A stretch of 64,000 nucleotides of DNA from Salvia splendens (taxonomy: Eukaryota; Streptophyta; Magnoliopsida; Lamiales; Lamiaceae), in assembly GCF_004379255.2 (NCBI RefSeq), contig NC_056048.1:4526001-4590000 (forward strand), read 5' to 3'. Under the pieces are notes generated by a model. That model made no database searches, was not told where the DNA came from, and saw only the letters and a list, made by a program, of their open reading frames with translations. The translations under genes were made by a program, and so were the position numbers. Below, one piece after another: positions 35,271-48,630 of the stretch; positions within the stretch are counted from its first letter, which is position 1; the number at the start of each line of letters is the position of its first letter.

Positions 35271-36184
35271 CTCCCTTCGTCCCAAGATAAGCGACTCGCT
35301 TCTTTTTTGCTCTCTTACTTCATTTTTCTCCACTTCAACTATTTTATATTATTTTGAGGGAACTTTTTTTTAGGTCCACGAACTTTGCCAAAGTATCATT
35401 TTAGGTCCGTGAACTTTAAAAATATCATTTTAGGTCTGTCAATTACAAGTTAATATCATTTGAGGTATTTTGAACTTTTTCTGGACGAAAATGCCCTTAA
35501 GGTCTTCAAAGGGCAATTTGGACAATTCTTTCGCCACTCATCTTGCGCCAGAAGCCTATAGTCCAACAATTTTTAACGGAAAATTTTTATAATTAAATTC
35601 AATTTGGATGGTAATTGATCTTCATTATGAAATTCATATAAATAATACACCGAATGACCATCCAAATTAATAATTATTTAATTTCAAGACAAATAAACTA
35701 AATATAATTCACAAATCATCTATAGTAAGTTCTTAAAATGCAGTTCAGATTGAAAAAAATAAAATAAAGTATCAAGTCCCAATTCACTATCCCAATATAA
35801 TTGATCATCTAATAATTGAAAAATTAACACATAGTACTATTTTTTACGGCAAATTTTAATTATATTTAAATTCAATTTGGATGGTAATTGAATTAAATAG
35901 TAGTAAAAAAATTGTTGGACTCTAGGTGTTTGACGCAAGATGAGTGGCGAAAGAATTGTCCAAATTGCCCTTTGAAGGCCTTAAGGGCATTTTCATCCGG
36001 AAAAAGTTCGAAATACCTCAAATGATATTAACTTGTAATTAATGGACCGAAAATGATATTTTCAAAGTTCACGGACCTAAAATGATATTTTGACAAAGTT
36101 TGTGGACCTAAAAAGATGTTCCCTCTATTATTTTTCCCAAACGAGTGCGAAAAAAATGAGTCGCTTATCTTGGGACGGAGGGAG
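35271..36184. mobile_element. Stowaway MITE carrying a nested element
   Basis: The outer ends are CTCCCTTCGTCCCAAGATAA and its inverted partner TTATCTTGGGACGGAGGGAG, with TA flanks at 35269-35270 and 36185-36186. Without the nested MITE and its extra target copy it would be about 135 bp. Confidence 0.93.
35356..36125. mobile_element. MULE-type MITE with ~220-bp inverted repeats, nested in the Stowaway
   Basis: The 770-bp element begins GAGGGAAC and ends GTTCCCTC. It is flanked by the 9-bp direct repeat TATTATTTT at 35347-35355 and 36126-36134. The arms are about 220 bp and contain repeated phrases such as TATCATTTTAGGTCCGTGAA. Nine-base target duplications with long inverted repeats are typical of Mutator-like elements. 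It has no coding capacity. Confidence 0.92.
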
Positions 36185-36186
36185 TA

Positions 36187-36603
36187 ACATATTACTTCAT
36201 TAACATGAGGTACATGAGATTCTTATAAGGAGTATTTTGCATAATAGAAATTAAAATAAGATAAATAATATTTGTATTAATTTTTTTAAAAAAAGTCATT
36301 ACGGCTATATAAAATTAAACTATAATCTCTAAATTTTTCATATTTTTATTTTCAAAATTTTAAAATAAAATAAATATAAAGAATTGTTAAAATCAACTTT
36401 TTGTATAATAAAATTGAAAGAAAAATATAACGAAAATTTGAAAATTACCAATTCAAGTCAATCACCAAAAATTTGTAATACAATATATTAGAATTTTTTT
36501 TTTACATTTTAACGGTATTTGTGTAATTACACTCAAAATTCCATATATAATAATTCTCATTCACAATGTAACCAAGCACCGATCACAACTTCACTCTCTC
36601 CAA
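36187..36603 (+). promoter_or_regulatory. Promoter region of the ALKBH2 gene
   Basis: AT-rich sequence between the MITE and the ALKBH2 start codon. The last ~50 bp (CACTCTCTCCAA) look like a 5' UTR. I see no firm motif. Confidence 0.4.
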
Positions 36604-38058
<1,455 letters not shown>

Positions 38059-39530
38059 CAAATTGCACAGCTATCAGAGGTCTTTGGAGGATGCTAGTTG
38101 ATCTTGATCTGATGTGGAAATAATTGGCGTTTCAACTCCTTAAATTTCTGTTATGACTAGTAAATAACTTAATTCACCAGTACTTTGCATATGCTGAGGA
38201 AGTTTTTTGGCTCAGTATCATGACAAAATGTAGATCTGTGGCCTCTTTTTGAGTATTATGGGAATCTTGGTTTGTTAAGCCCGGTGCCATGCTATACATT
38301 GCTATGGAATCTGACATGATGCTCATCAGTCGCTTTGCATACGAGTGATTTTTCTTTTTATGAGAATGTATCCAAGATACAGAGGCCTAGGAAGTTGCAT
38401 GCAGGAGCATGGACAACGGAGAAACTACTGGTTGCTTTGCGGTGGAAGCCAGTGATGTTTTACATGTGATGTTGATGAATGACTAGTGACTAGTGAGCTA
38501 GAGTTGCTTTCACCATCAGATAAAGGCTAAAAAATGCCCGTGTCCCATGGATCTGAATGCACTGTAAATTCATCAAGGGCGATGTTTTCTTCGTCAATAG
38601 ATTATAGTGTTGCTGTTTGTCCTAGTATTTTGTACTTATATTCTTTCTCGCATAGTATCATCGGATGTGATAGCACGCACTGCGCGTTTTTTATCCTTTG
38701 GTTGGGTTTATAGTTTACATTTGTTCTTTATTAACTTGTGTAGTTCTACAGGCATTTTTAGTGAGACAGAATCTTAAATTAGTTATGTATCCCCTTCTCT
38801 CTCTCTCTCTCGCACACATACACACACACAGTTGAAAAATGATGGTGTTTCCAAGTTGGGGTGTTGGAGAAGATCTGGAGATCATAACCGAAGAACCTAG
38901 GTGGGTACCGATAAGGATGAAGATGATCCATGGCTTGACTCCACTTCCAAGACTGTAATAATTCCTCTTGTGTTTTTTCTTATTTGGAGATTATCTTGCA
39001 GATAATGAACTAGTTTGTTATTTATGCGTGCAATGTCCTGTAGCGGATAACCTGTTTAATTGAAGTTGGTACCGTGCCTGGACATGTCGAACATGCTTAA
39101 AGAACAATTGATGCAAGATACAAAAGTGAACCCATATGTACAACAAGAAGAATGATTATGAATGCTTGTATTATAGTTAAACTAAAAATACTGATATGGA
39201 TCACTGTCGAGACCATTTAACTGTAGATCAAATTTGGAAGCTTAACTAAAAGAAAGCTTAACTTGGTTGGCTCATATTTTCTCTCCATTTTCTTGTGAAC
39301 TGCATTATACATTTATACAAGTTGCAGATCTATTATGATGATATCTGTCACAATATGGACACCTTGATTTGTCTTTTTACATTTCTGTGCTGTTTATTTG
39401 ATTCTCATGGTACTGGTGGTCCTTGTTTATTGTATTCTTTCTCTCGAAACATGAATGGTAATACATTAATGTCAGCAAGTACTTGCAATGACTAGATGTT
39501 TTACTAGTTTCTTCACATGCTAGAAGTATA
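38059..39530. other. Segment downstream of ALKBH2 with duplicated blocks
   Basis: No gene is seen. Blocks at about 38085-38260 and 38740-38890 are repeated at about 42630-42790 and 42810-42960. The block at 38925-39200 resembles 56040-56280, downstream of the complete AACT copy. The 38795-38835 part is a CT/CA microsatellite. The segment is a border of the duplicated array. Confidence 0.75.
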
Positions 39531-42365
39531 TAATCTATCTTAACATATAAACTAAACCAGCTAAGATAATTGATTGGCATGTGACAGAAGCGGGCATACA
39601 GCCCTGATCCTTCCGAAGGAAGAGGGCTTCAAACAAGGGTAAGTTGATTATTATCACTCCCCCATTCTAAAGAATCTGTAATGCACAAGCATCCAAATCT
39701 GTTGCTGGCTTCTTGATAATTATGCTTCTGGCGATTGAGATTGATGTAAGGAGATTGAACAGCGCAATTGTTGCTAAAATGATGAACATTGATGAAGCTG
39801 CACTGAATTCCATCATCTCTTGCTCAAATCTTTTAGAAACATCATCGTCCACATTTTTCCCAGTGATTACAAAATTCAACTCTGCGAAGCCCAAGTACCT
39901 CATGATTATTTGACAGAATCCAAAGAGATAACTGGTAACTCTCTTGTACAGCCACATTCTCTGATCATTATACCATCCCTTTAGTGTGCCTCCACACGTG
40001 AGAAACTCTCCCAGACTGTAAGTGTATTTTGCTACGAGAACATATGCATATGGTAGAATCCAGTTGCTTGAAAACTGTGGCAAAAATCAGTGCATTCTCA
40101 AAGGATAAAAAGTGATTGTTCTAAAAAAAAAAACAAATGTTGATGCATACCTGTGGAAACAAATTGACTCCCTTCAGAAGGCAAAAGGTCGGTACAGTTA
40201 CATAGTATAATGTAGCCAAACAGTTTGCTCCCCACAGGTTGTAGCAGAGATATGATAGTTGAAGTTGTATTGGGATCTTTCCATGGCCATATATTAAAGG
40301 GCAGTATTTAGACAGGAATATCTGAAAGAGGCCTTCTGACCATCGAGTTTGCTGAATTAGTGAACTTAACAGCGTCACAGGAGCTACTCCCAAGAAGCCC
40401 TTCCTCCCTGGGTTCCCTTGCATTGTATCGATAATCCAGTGACCACATATTCAGAAGGGCATCCATACTTCAACCCCATCTGTAAGTAACTATATTTGTA
40501 TCAGACTTGCTAGAGATTGTGGTCACGTCCTTAATGACTCCCTTTGTATACTTTCATAAAATTTGGCTGTTCTTAGCCATATAACATAAGAAAAAAATTT
40601 ACATGATAAGTATGGTATGTATGTGTGTGTGCACGTGCACAAAGAGAGAGTGGGAGAGAACCTCCGTGCCCCCAGGATGAGTTCTCTTCATAGCCACAGT
40701 TTGCTAACTTGGCTGTTTCCTCTAGTAGATTTTCTCTTTCTGGTTCCTGTATCTCATTCACTTGTTTCCAGTTGATTGGAAACTCCTTCTCGTACTTCTT
40801 CCCAGTGAGAGCGTCTCTTATGTGGAAACAGCAACTGCCAATGCATAGTGGCCCTCCATGTGTATCAAAGGCTAGAAGCTCTACCTTCAGTTATCAGTAA
40901 ACCATTATGGTAAGTTCTCCTTCTATCAATCTATACGAGTATGAATTTATGTAACTTGCAGCGTTATTAACTCTTACTTCATTGGGCACTCTCAAATAAC
41001 TTCCATAAAGATCATTCTTGGTTATGTTATCGAAACGCTGAGGATACTGCACATAGGCAATGTCATGGCCCTGTTCGTCATCCATGAAGAAGTCACAGAT
41101 TGTGAGTTGTTTGAGTAGTGATCGCAATCTAGATTGAGAATGATTGGGCCGTTGCTTATCCTAGATGACACCCTTATCTGCTCAAGTCCATTAGAGTTAT
41201 ATCCATTGAACTTGAACATTTGTTAGATAGGTAGAAAGAAGAATGCCATAACCTCATTGGACTTACTAAGGCATTCATGGCTCCTGCTTTGAAGTTATGT
41301 GGGTACCCAGGTCTCTTCTCACGTGCCAAATATACGAGCATTGGCAATGGTTTCCCTTCTATGTCCACGTCCTCTCCCGTCAATTAGCACCTGAAACGCC
41401 ACAAAATGAAATCACGCATAGAGATGTTTTGCTTAACTAACTCTTTGGAATGTTTTCATTTGCAGATGAACTCTTTGTACGTACTTGAAGAATGGTGTGG
41501 TGGTTGCTTCTGCTTGCGCCCGACTCCCATTCACGAAGTCCTTTGTGGTGCTTCCTCAAATGATCAGGAACTCTCCCCAGCTTCATGATGTCAGTTACTT
41601 GCGCCTCCATTTCGCTATGCAGCTTCTGTTAATAAAGGAAAACAAAAAAGAAGATGAATATAAATCAGACTTTGAGCTGATGTCAAGAATTCCGAGCATT
41701 ACATACCTTGACTTCCCTCCATTCTTAGGCAAAAGTAGGGTCATCACTAGGTACTTGTTTAACAGCAGAGAAGTAAGCTTTAGACGCCCGCAGCTCGACA
41801 TTAAAGCTCTTACAAAATGGCAGCCATGCACTGGAAAACTTTGAAGCTTCATAAAGAGCGTAGAACACCAAGTCAGAGCACCCGTCATCGGAAAGATACA
41901 CGCTGAGCTTCTCGGGAGGGTAATCATACGCCATCACCGACAGCACAGTGTCAGGCACCATTAGTGGCGGCTCCAGTTGAGGGTCGGCTGTGCTTACAAA
42001 TATGTCTACGCGTGGAAGGTCGTCCTCGTATCTGCATGAAAATATTTTCTGTCAGTTTTTGGTTTGATGGTTTGGTTTGGTTTGGTTTTGTACCTGCGGG
42101 AGAGCCTGTGTTTGAAGGTGTAACGGGAGACAGCTCGATACCGAACAAATTGAGTGATGATCCAGTAGATGATGAACCAGAGCTCTGCCATGGAAATGCC
42201 AATCCATGTCCATCTTGTCAGTCCAGTTTGTTGTGGGAAGTGCATCACTCTGTAGATGCAGATCAATGCTATGGAGACCGCCATAGAAATCGCGTAAAAC
42301 CAGTAAACTCCGCGCCATTTGCCCGCCTTGCTCTCAAACAGTGGCATGTACTCGTTTTTCTTCAT
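39531..42365 (-). pseudogene. Cellulose synthase-like E pseudogene (CslE-A)
   Basis: The eight exons of the neighbouring copies can be aligned: 42094-42365, 41707-42031, 41485-41625, 41267-41390, 40978-41177, 40662-40884, 40151-40479 and ~39531-40074. Lesions relative to the intact copies are an AAA-to-TAA stop at 41725-41727, an 8-nt deletion in exon 4, a 13-nt deletion in exon 5 just after the DCD motif, a +1 base near the end of exon 6 and a 19-nt deletion in exon 7. In exon 7 the catalytic VED is read as SEY. Exon 8 has a TTG-to-TAG stop at 39667. No full-length glycosyltransferase can be made. The exact 3' end is by analogy. Confidence 0.93.
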
Positions 42366-43782
42366 ATCCCTTTTGTGTATATCTCTAGTAATTGTGCTTG
42401 GAAAATATGGTTTGCTAATTTGTCTCTGAATGTTTTTTTTATAACATCAAATCAGTGAGGAATGTGGTTTTGTGGAAGAGGTGTGATGACTTTTCTCTCC
42501 AGTGTTGGTATTTGTCGTGACATCTTTGGTAGTTGCGTCTTAAAATTGCTTCTTTTTCCATATTATTTAAATGTGTGGTGCAGTTGAAGTAGTATTCTAT
42601 TTCAAGTGACGAAACTGAGACCAATTTCGTAGGATGCTGTTGATCTTGCTCTCATGTGGATATTATTGGCCTTTCAACTCCTTAGATGTCTGTTGTGACT
42701 AGTAACTAACTTAACTTACCAATTTGCATATGTTGAGGATGATTTTTGGCTCAAAATATGGATCTGTTGGCCTCTTTTTGAGTTTGATTTTGACATATTG
42801 GTTAAATTATGTAGTTCTGCAGGCATTTTTAATGATGCAGAATCTTAAATTAGCTTCTCTCTTTTTCTCACTCACACACAATTGAAAGATGATGGTTTTT
42901 TTTGAGTTGGGGTGTTGGAGATGATCAAGACATCAAATCCGGAGAAGCTGATCCAATTATACTTTCAACTGAGTTGCAATTGAAAGTTTTCTCAAAATTA
43001 ATATTAAAGTGCAAAATTGATTTTGTCCAAAAAATCTTTTTGGTCTTACACGTCAAGTTTGTTAGCATTTGGTTCTAAACATTATACTTAGGTCGCATTT
43101 GCATAAAAAACTTACTTCGTCCTATAAATTTTCTGTTTGATAAAAAAAAGTGTGATATGAGAAGATATGTAAAACAAGTTAAGAAATACGGGCTTCATGT
43201 CAAGATAGGTAGAGATAAGATTTTTTTCGTAATTGTTTGATAGAAAAGAAATGATCTAAATTTGTATAGTATTAAATAATAGTGGCTTAACTTGACAAAT
43301 TGGTGGGTTACATAAACATGGTTAAAGTTTTAATTATGACAAGATTGGGTAGGGCCCTTGTCTTATATTAGGCTTTGAGTTAAGCTTAAATACGATATGA
43401 AACAATTAGAAATATTACATATAATTCTCTATCTTGGAATTACCATCTTATCAAGCATGCCCTGTATTAGCTTTTGATTCTAGATAACGTGTTTTGATTC
43501 ATATTTGAACTCATAAACCAAGTCAAAATCCAGTTGATTGTTAAGTTTTAACGGAACTTTTAAATATGAACCAAAACATAAACCAAAAGCTTACAAACTA
43601 AAGGTGTATGAGCAAATTTTTTTTGTACAAATGTATTATGACTAATTTTGAACTTTAGTCTATGAAAAATAAGTTAAACTGAAAAATATAAAAGTTCAAG
43701 CTAAATAATAATTAAAAAATAAGTAAAGTTGTAAAAGAATTAGCTATAAACTATGATTAAATATCCCGCATAAAATAGGTGA
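42366..43782. other. Spacer between CslE-A and the AACT remnant
   Basis: The first ~300 bp correspond to the promoter side of the CslE copies. 42630-42960 repeats sequences found downstream of ALKBH2. 43000-43780 is AT-rich without a supported gene. Confidence 0.6.
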
Positions 43783-45537
43783 TTGAGCAACTAGAAGTGA
43801 GCAATTTTGAAGGTCTCGTCGATTTCTTGGTACGTGTTCACTTCAATTTAATTGCCCTTTCTTTTCGGCTCATTTTTGCTGTAAATTCTTGCTGTTTTCA
43901 TCTACTTGTAGCAAAACACAATATTGTATTGATCACCAATTTATTTAATCTGTAATCTTCCTTAACACTTTTGGTATTTAGGCATTTTCTTTACTTTTGT
44001 GTACCTCTGGTTTTATTATGTAAGATCTCTTTGGACTGAATTTGGCTTTCCTGAATGTAGTTTACCAAATTTCTTTTCTGTTATATTTTGTTGGAGGGCA
44101 GTTTGGTACAGGGAGTATTCTTTGGGTATGTAGTTAGTGCTAATTTAGGCCAAGCTCCTGCTGGAAAGGCTGCATTAGGTGAAGGTATACCTAACTCGGT
44201 GTCCTGCACCACGAATAGATACTATTAGGGTAAAGAGAATCGAGAGGAATTATATTAAGAACTATTAAGAAAGGTAACAAACTATCAGATGATTCAGAAC
44301 AAGAACTCTCCCAAGTGATAGTCGCCCACAAAATGGTCTTTCGATAAGAAGAAGTCCACTTTTGATCACTAGGACATCTGAAGTCTGGCGAAGATGCATG
44401 CATGCCAAACTAACAACAAGGAAACTAACTAATACCGAAATAACAATAATTAAATACCAACTCAAAAGGGATCAAGTTTTCTGTTGTATATAACAATGTT
44501 ATCAAATAGCAGATATGGCGGCCCCATGGCGCTATGGCATGGCGTTCTGTGGTGGAAATGCCATAGCAACATGGCGCTGCCATAGCACCGCCATATCCGC
44601 CATTTGACAACATTGCGTGTGTACTGCATTTAGGAATGAGGCATTATGCAAGAAACATGGATGTTAGAGCTGTATTTTATGCTTTATTAATTGTTTTAAG
44701 AGTTTTAGATGTTATATTTTTGTTATTTTCCAATTTTTGAATTATGTATAAATAATAAGTATTATTTTATTTATTTAATTATTGATCGCCATATCCCTGG
44801 GGCGGTTTTTAGGCGAACCGCCATAAGCCGCCATACGAGATTGATAACACTGGTATATAACATGTATATGTATGTACCTACATAATATCTGACTCTAATT
44901 ATGCTACTTACTGTCTATAGATTAGGCACCACATATGGTTTAGCTAGGCACTGAATATAGATTCCCTTTACTTGACAATGTTGATGAGTGGGATCTCTGT
45001 TATTCTTGTTCTCTTTAACTTGGTTCATTCACTTGAGTGAGTTGGTAGTCCACCAGTATTAATTTATGTGCATTTTGATGATTTCCAGTTGCCATTGAGC
45101 TTTACCTGCTGTGGACATTGTCTTGTGCATAGACGGGGCTGCTGCGTTGGTCCTGGTCAGTGGAGCCATGGTAGTGAAACTCGGATTGGACGTTATTGCT
45201 AGAATCAGAGGCTATGCTGATGCTGCACGGGTACTCTGAATCCTTTTTTCCTACATTTGATTGGGTTGAAAGGTGCTGACATTAAACTGTTGACAGCCAC
45301 CTGAGTTGTTTACAATTGCTCCAGCCATTGCGATACCTAGAGCAATCTCAAAATCTGGGTTGAAAGCATCTGATATTGTTTTTTATGAAATCTACGCCTT
45401 CTCTGTCAGAGTCCATGTTCCCTTTATATGATATTAGAGTATCTTTCTTTCCAGCTAATCTAGAAAGTGTTTTAACTTCATTTTCACAGGTTGTCACTCT
45501 CTTAAATCAGAGGTTGCTCAATATTGACCCTGTGAGT
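43783..45537 (+). pseudogene. Acetyl-CoA acetyltransferase (AACT) pseudogene remnant
   Basis: Pieces align with the complete AACT copy at 49985-55663. They are a 5' leader and intron (43783-44040), an exon 3 piece (~44107-44215, [19 protein letters not shown]), then a jump to intron 8 sequence. Next come exon 9 (~45130-45230, GAAALVLVSGAM-like), exon 10 (~45297-45413) and exon 11 (~45492-45532). Exons 1, 2, 4-8 and 12-14 are missing. Exon 9 has lost the TGATGGG start (CATAGACGGGG). Exon 10 has no clear acceptor AG before PPELF. Exon 11 still has a good donor CCTGTGAGT, which the long copy has lost. At ~45540 the sequence passes directly into CslE 3' flank. Confidence 0.88.
44494..44852. mobile_element. 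hAT-type MITE in the AACT remnant
   Basis: The 359-bp element has ends CAATGTTATCAA and TTGATAACACTG. It is flanked by the 8-bp repeat GTATATAA (44486-44493 and 44853-44860). Eight-base target duplications and CA(A/G)TG-type ends fit the hAT superfamily. The subterminal parts are rich in GGCGG and CCGCCAT. No ORF is present. Confidence 0.88.
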
Positions 45538-45749
45538 TTTTATCTAATCTATGATAATATCTGTCACAACATAGACACCCCTTCTTTGTCTTTTTGCATT
45601 TCTGTGCTGTTTATTTGATTCTAATGGTACTGTTGGTCCTTGTTTTTTGTATTCTTTCTCGAAACATGAATGATATTGCATAAATGTCAGCAAGTACATG
45701 CAATGACTAGATGTTTGCTAGTTTCTTCACATGGTAGAAGATTATATTC

Positions 45750-48630
45750 TCAATATCCTAACATATAAGCTAACACAGCTAAGATAATTGACTGGCATGT
45801 GACACAAGTGGGCATACAACCCTGATCCTTCCGAAGGAAGAGGGCTTCAAACAAGGGTAAGTTGATTATAATCACTACCCCATTCAAAAGAATCTGTAAT
45901 GCAAAAGAATCCAAATCTATGGCTGGCTTCTTGATAATGATGATTCTGGCGATTGAGATTGATGTAAGGAGATTGAACAGTGCAATTGTTGCTAAAATGA
46001 TGAACATTGATGAAGCTGCGCCAAATTCCATTATCTCTTGCTCAAATCTTTTAATTACATCACCGTCCACATTCTTCCCAGTGATTGCAAAATCCAACTT
46101 TGCGAAGCCCAAGTACCTCATGATTGTTTGGCAGAATCCAAAAAGATAACTGGTAACTCTCTTGTACAGCCACATTCTCTGATCATTATACCATCCCATT
46201 AGCGTGCCTCCACAGCAGAGAAACTCTCCCAGACTGTAAGTGTATTTTGCTACGAGAACATATGCATATGGTAGAATCCAGTTGCTTGAAAACTGTGGCA
46301 AAAATCAGTGCATTCTCAAAGGATAAAAAGTGATTGTTCTCAAAAAAAAATGTTGATGCATACCTGTGGAAACAAATTGATTCCCTTCAGAAGGCAAAAG
46401 GTCGGTACAGTTACATAGTATAACGTAGCCAAACAGTTTACTCCCCACAGGTTGTAGCAGAGATATGATATTTGAAGTTGTATTGGGATCTTTCCATGGC
46501 CATATATTAAAGGGCAGTATTTTGACAGGAATATCTGAAAGTTGCCTTCGGACCATCGAGTGTGCTGAATTAATGTACTTAACAGCGTCACAGGAGCTAC
46601 TCCCAAGAATCCTTTCCTCCCTGGGTTAAAGTGGACTGATCTCCATCCCTTGCACTTTATTGATAATCCAGTAGCCACATCTTCAACAGGACATCCATAC
46701 TTCAACCCCATCTGTAAGTTAACTATATTTGTATTAGACTTTGTTGGAGATTGTAGTCACATTATTAATGACACCCTTTGTATAGTTTCATAAACTTTTG
46801 CTGTTCTTAGCCATATAAAATAAGGAATAATTTTACATGATATGTATGGCATGTATGTGTGTGTGCGCGCAATAGAGAGAGTGAGAAAGAGAACCTCCTT
46901 GCCCCAGGATGAGTTCTCTTCATAGCTACAGTTTGCAAACTTGGCTGTTTCCTCTAGAAGATTTTGTCTATTTGGTTCCTGTATCTCATTCACTTGTTTC
47001 CAGTTGATGTGAGACCCCTTCTCATACTTCTTCCCAGTGAGAGCATCTCGTCTGTGGAAACAGCCACTGCCAATGTATAGTGGTCCTCCATGTGCATCCA
47101 AGGCTAGAAGCTCTACCTTCAGTTACCAGTAAACCATTCTGGTAAGTTCTCTTTCAATCAATCTATATCAGTATGAATTTATGTAACTTGCAGCATTATT
47201 GACTCTTACCTCAATGGGCACTCTCAAAGAACTTCCATAAAGATCATTCTTTGTGATGTTATCGAAACACTGAGAATACTGCACGTAAGCAATGTCATGG
47301 CCTTGTTCGTCATCCATGAAGAAGCATAATGCATCTCTCACAGATTGTGAGTTGTTTGAGTAGTGATCGCAATCTAGATTGAGAATGATTGGGCCGTTGC
47401 TTATCCTAGATGACACTCTTATCTGCTTAAGTCCATGAGGGTTATAATTAACATCCATTGAATTGAACATTTGTTAAATAGGTAGAAAGAAGTATGCCAT
47501 ATGCTCATCCGACTTACCAAGGCATTCATAGATCCTGCTTTGAAGTTATGTGGGTACCCTGGTCTCTTCTCACGTGCCAAATATACGAGCATTGGCAATG
47601 GTTTCCCCCCTATGTCCACTTCCTCAGTGCCTCTCCTGTCAATTAGCACCTGAAACGCCACAAAATGAAATCGTGCTTAGATGTTCTGCTTAACTAACTC
47701 TGAAATGTTTTTATATGCAGATAAACTCTTCGTACTTGAAGAATGGTGTGGTGGTTGCTTCTGCTTGCACCTGATTCCCATTCACGGAGTCCTTTGTGGT
47801 GCTTCCTCAATTGATCAGGAACTCTCCCCAGCTTCATGATGCCAGTTATTTGCGCCTCCATTTTGTTATACAACTTCTGTTGAGAAGGAAAACAAAAAAG
47901 ATGGATGGATGTAAATCAGATTTCGAGCTGATGTCAAGAATCGGGAGCATTACATTACCTTGACCTCTCTCCATTCTATCGCGAAAAAAGGATCATCACT
48001 AGGCACTTGTTTAGCAGCAGAGAAGTAAGCATTGGGCGCCCGAAGCTCAACATTGAAGTTTCTGCAAAATGGCAGCCATACTCTGGAAAACTTTGAAGCT
48101 TCATAAAGAGCGTAGAATACCAAGTCAGAGCACCCGTCATCAGAAAGATACACACTGAGCTTCTCAGGAGGGTAATCATACGCCATCACCGACAGCACAG
48201 TGTCAGCCACCATTAGTGGGGGCTCCAGTTGAGGGTCGGCTGTGCATACAAATATGTCTACGCGTGGAAGGTCGTCCTCATATCTGCATGAAAAGCTTTT
48301 CTGTCAGTTATTGACATCTTGGGTTTGGTTTGATTTGGTTTGGTTTGGTTTGTACCTGCGGGAGAGCCTATCTTTGAAGGTGTAACGGGAGACAGCTCGA
48401 TATCGAACAAATTGAGTGATGATCCAGTAAATGATGAACCAGAGTTCTGCCATGGAAATGCCAATCCATGTCCATCTTCTCAGTCCATAATTTTGTTGTG
48501 GGAAGTGCATCACTCTGTAGATGCATATCAATGATACGGAGATAGCCATAGAAATCGCGTAAAACCAGTAAACGCCGCGCCATTTGGCTGCCTTGCTCTC
48601 AAACAGAGGAATGTAATCGTTTTTCTCCAT
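45750..48630 (-). CDS. CslE: Cellulose synthase-like protein E (CslE-B), eight exons
   Basis: This is a GT2 glycosyltransferase of the cellulose synthase superfamily, expected in the Golgi or secretory membranes; the CslE product is not established. Exons are 48356-48630, 47959-48283, 47736-47876, 47518-47649, 47210-47422, 46895-47116, 46364-46711 and 45750-46292. All phases fit, giving 732 aa. Two membrane helices are near the N-terminus ([20 protein letters not shown] and [15 protein letters not shown]). The catalytic signatures are [25 protein letters not shown] (the CslE form of TED) and QHTRW (QxxRW). About six helices follow. The start MEKNDY is chosen by comparison with CslE-C and CslE-A; an ATG 57 bp upstream is in frame. 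The gene is divergent from AACT with 1.75 kb between them. No lesion is seen. Confidence 0.92.

Noticed and set aside
39713..39913. Plus-strand frames complementary to CslE exon 8 (also 45862-46149 and 56781-57050)
   Set aside because: They are reverse complements of conserved CslE coding sequence, which explains their similarity to each other.
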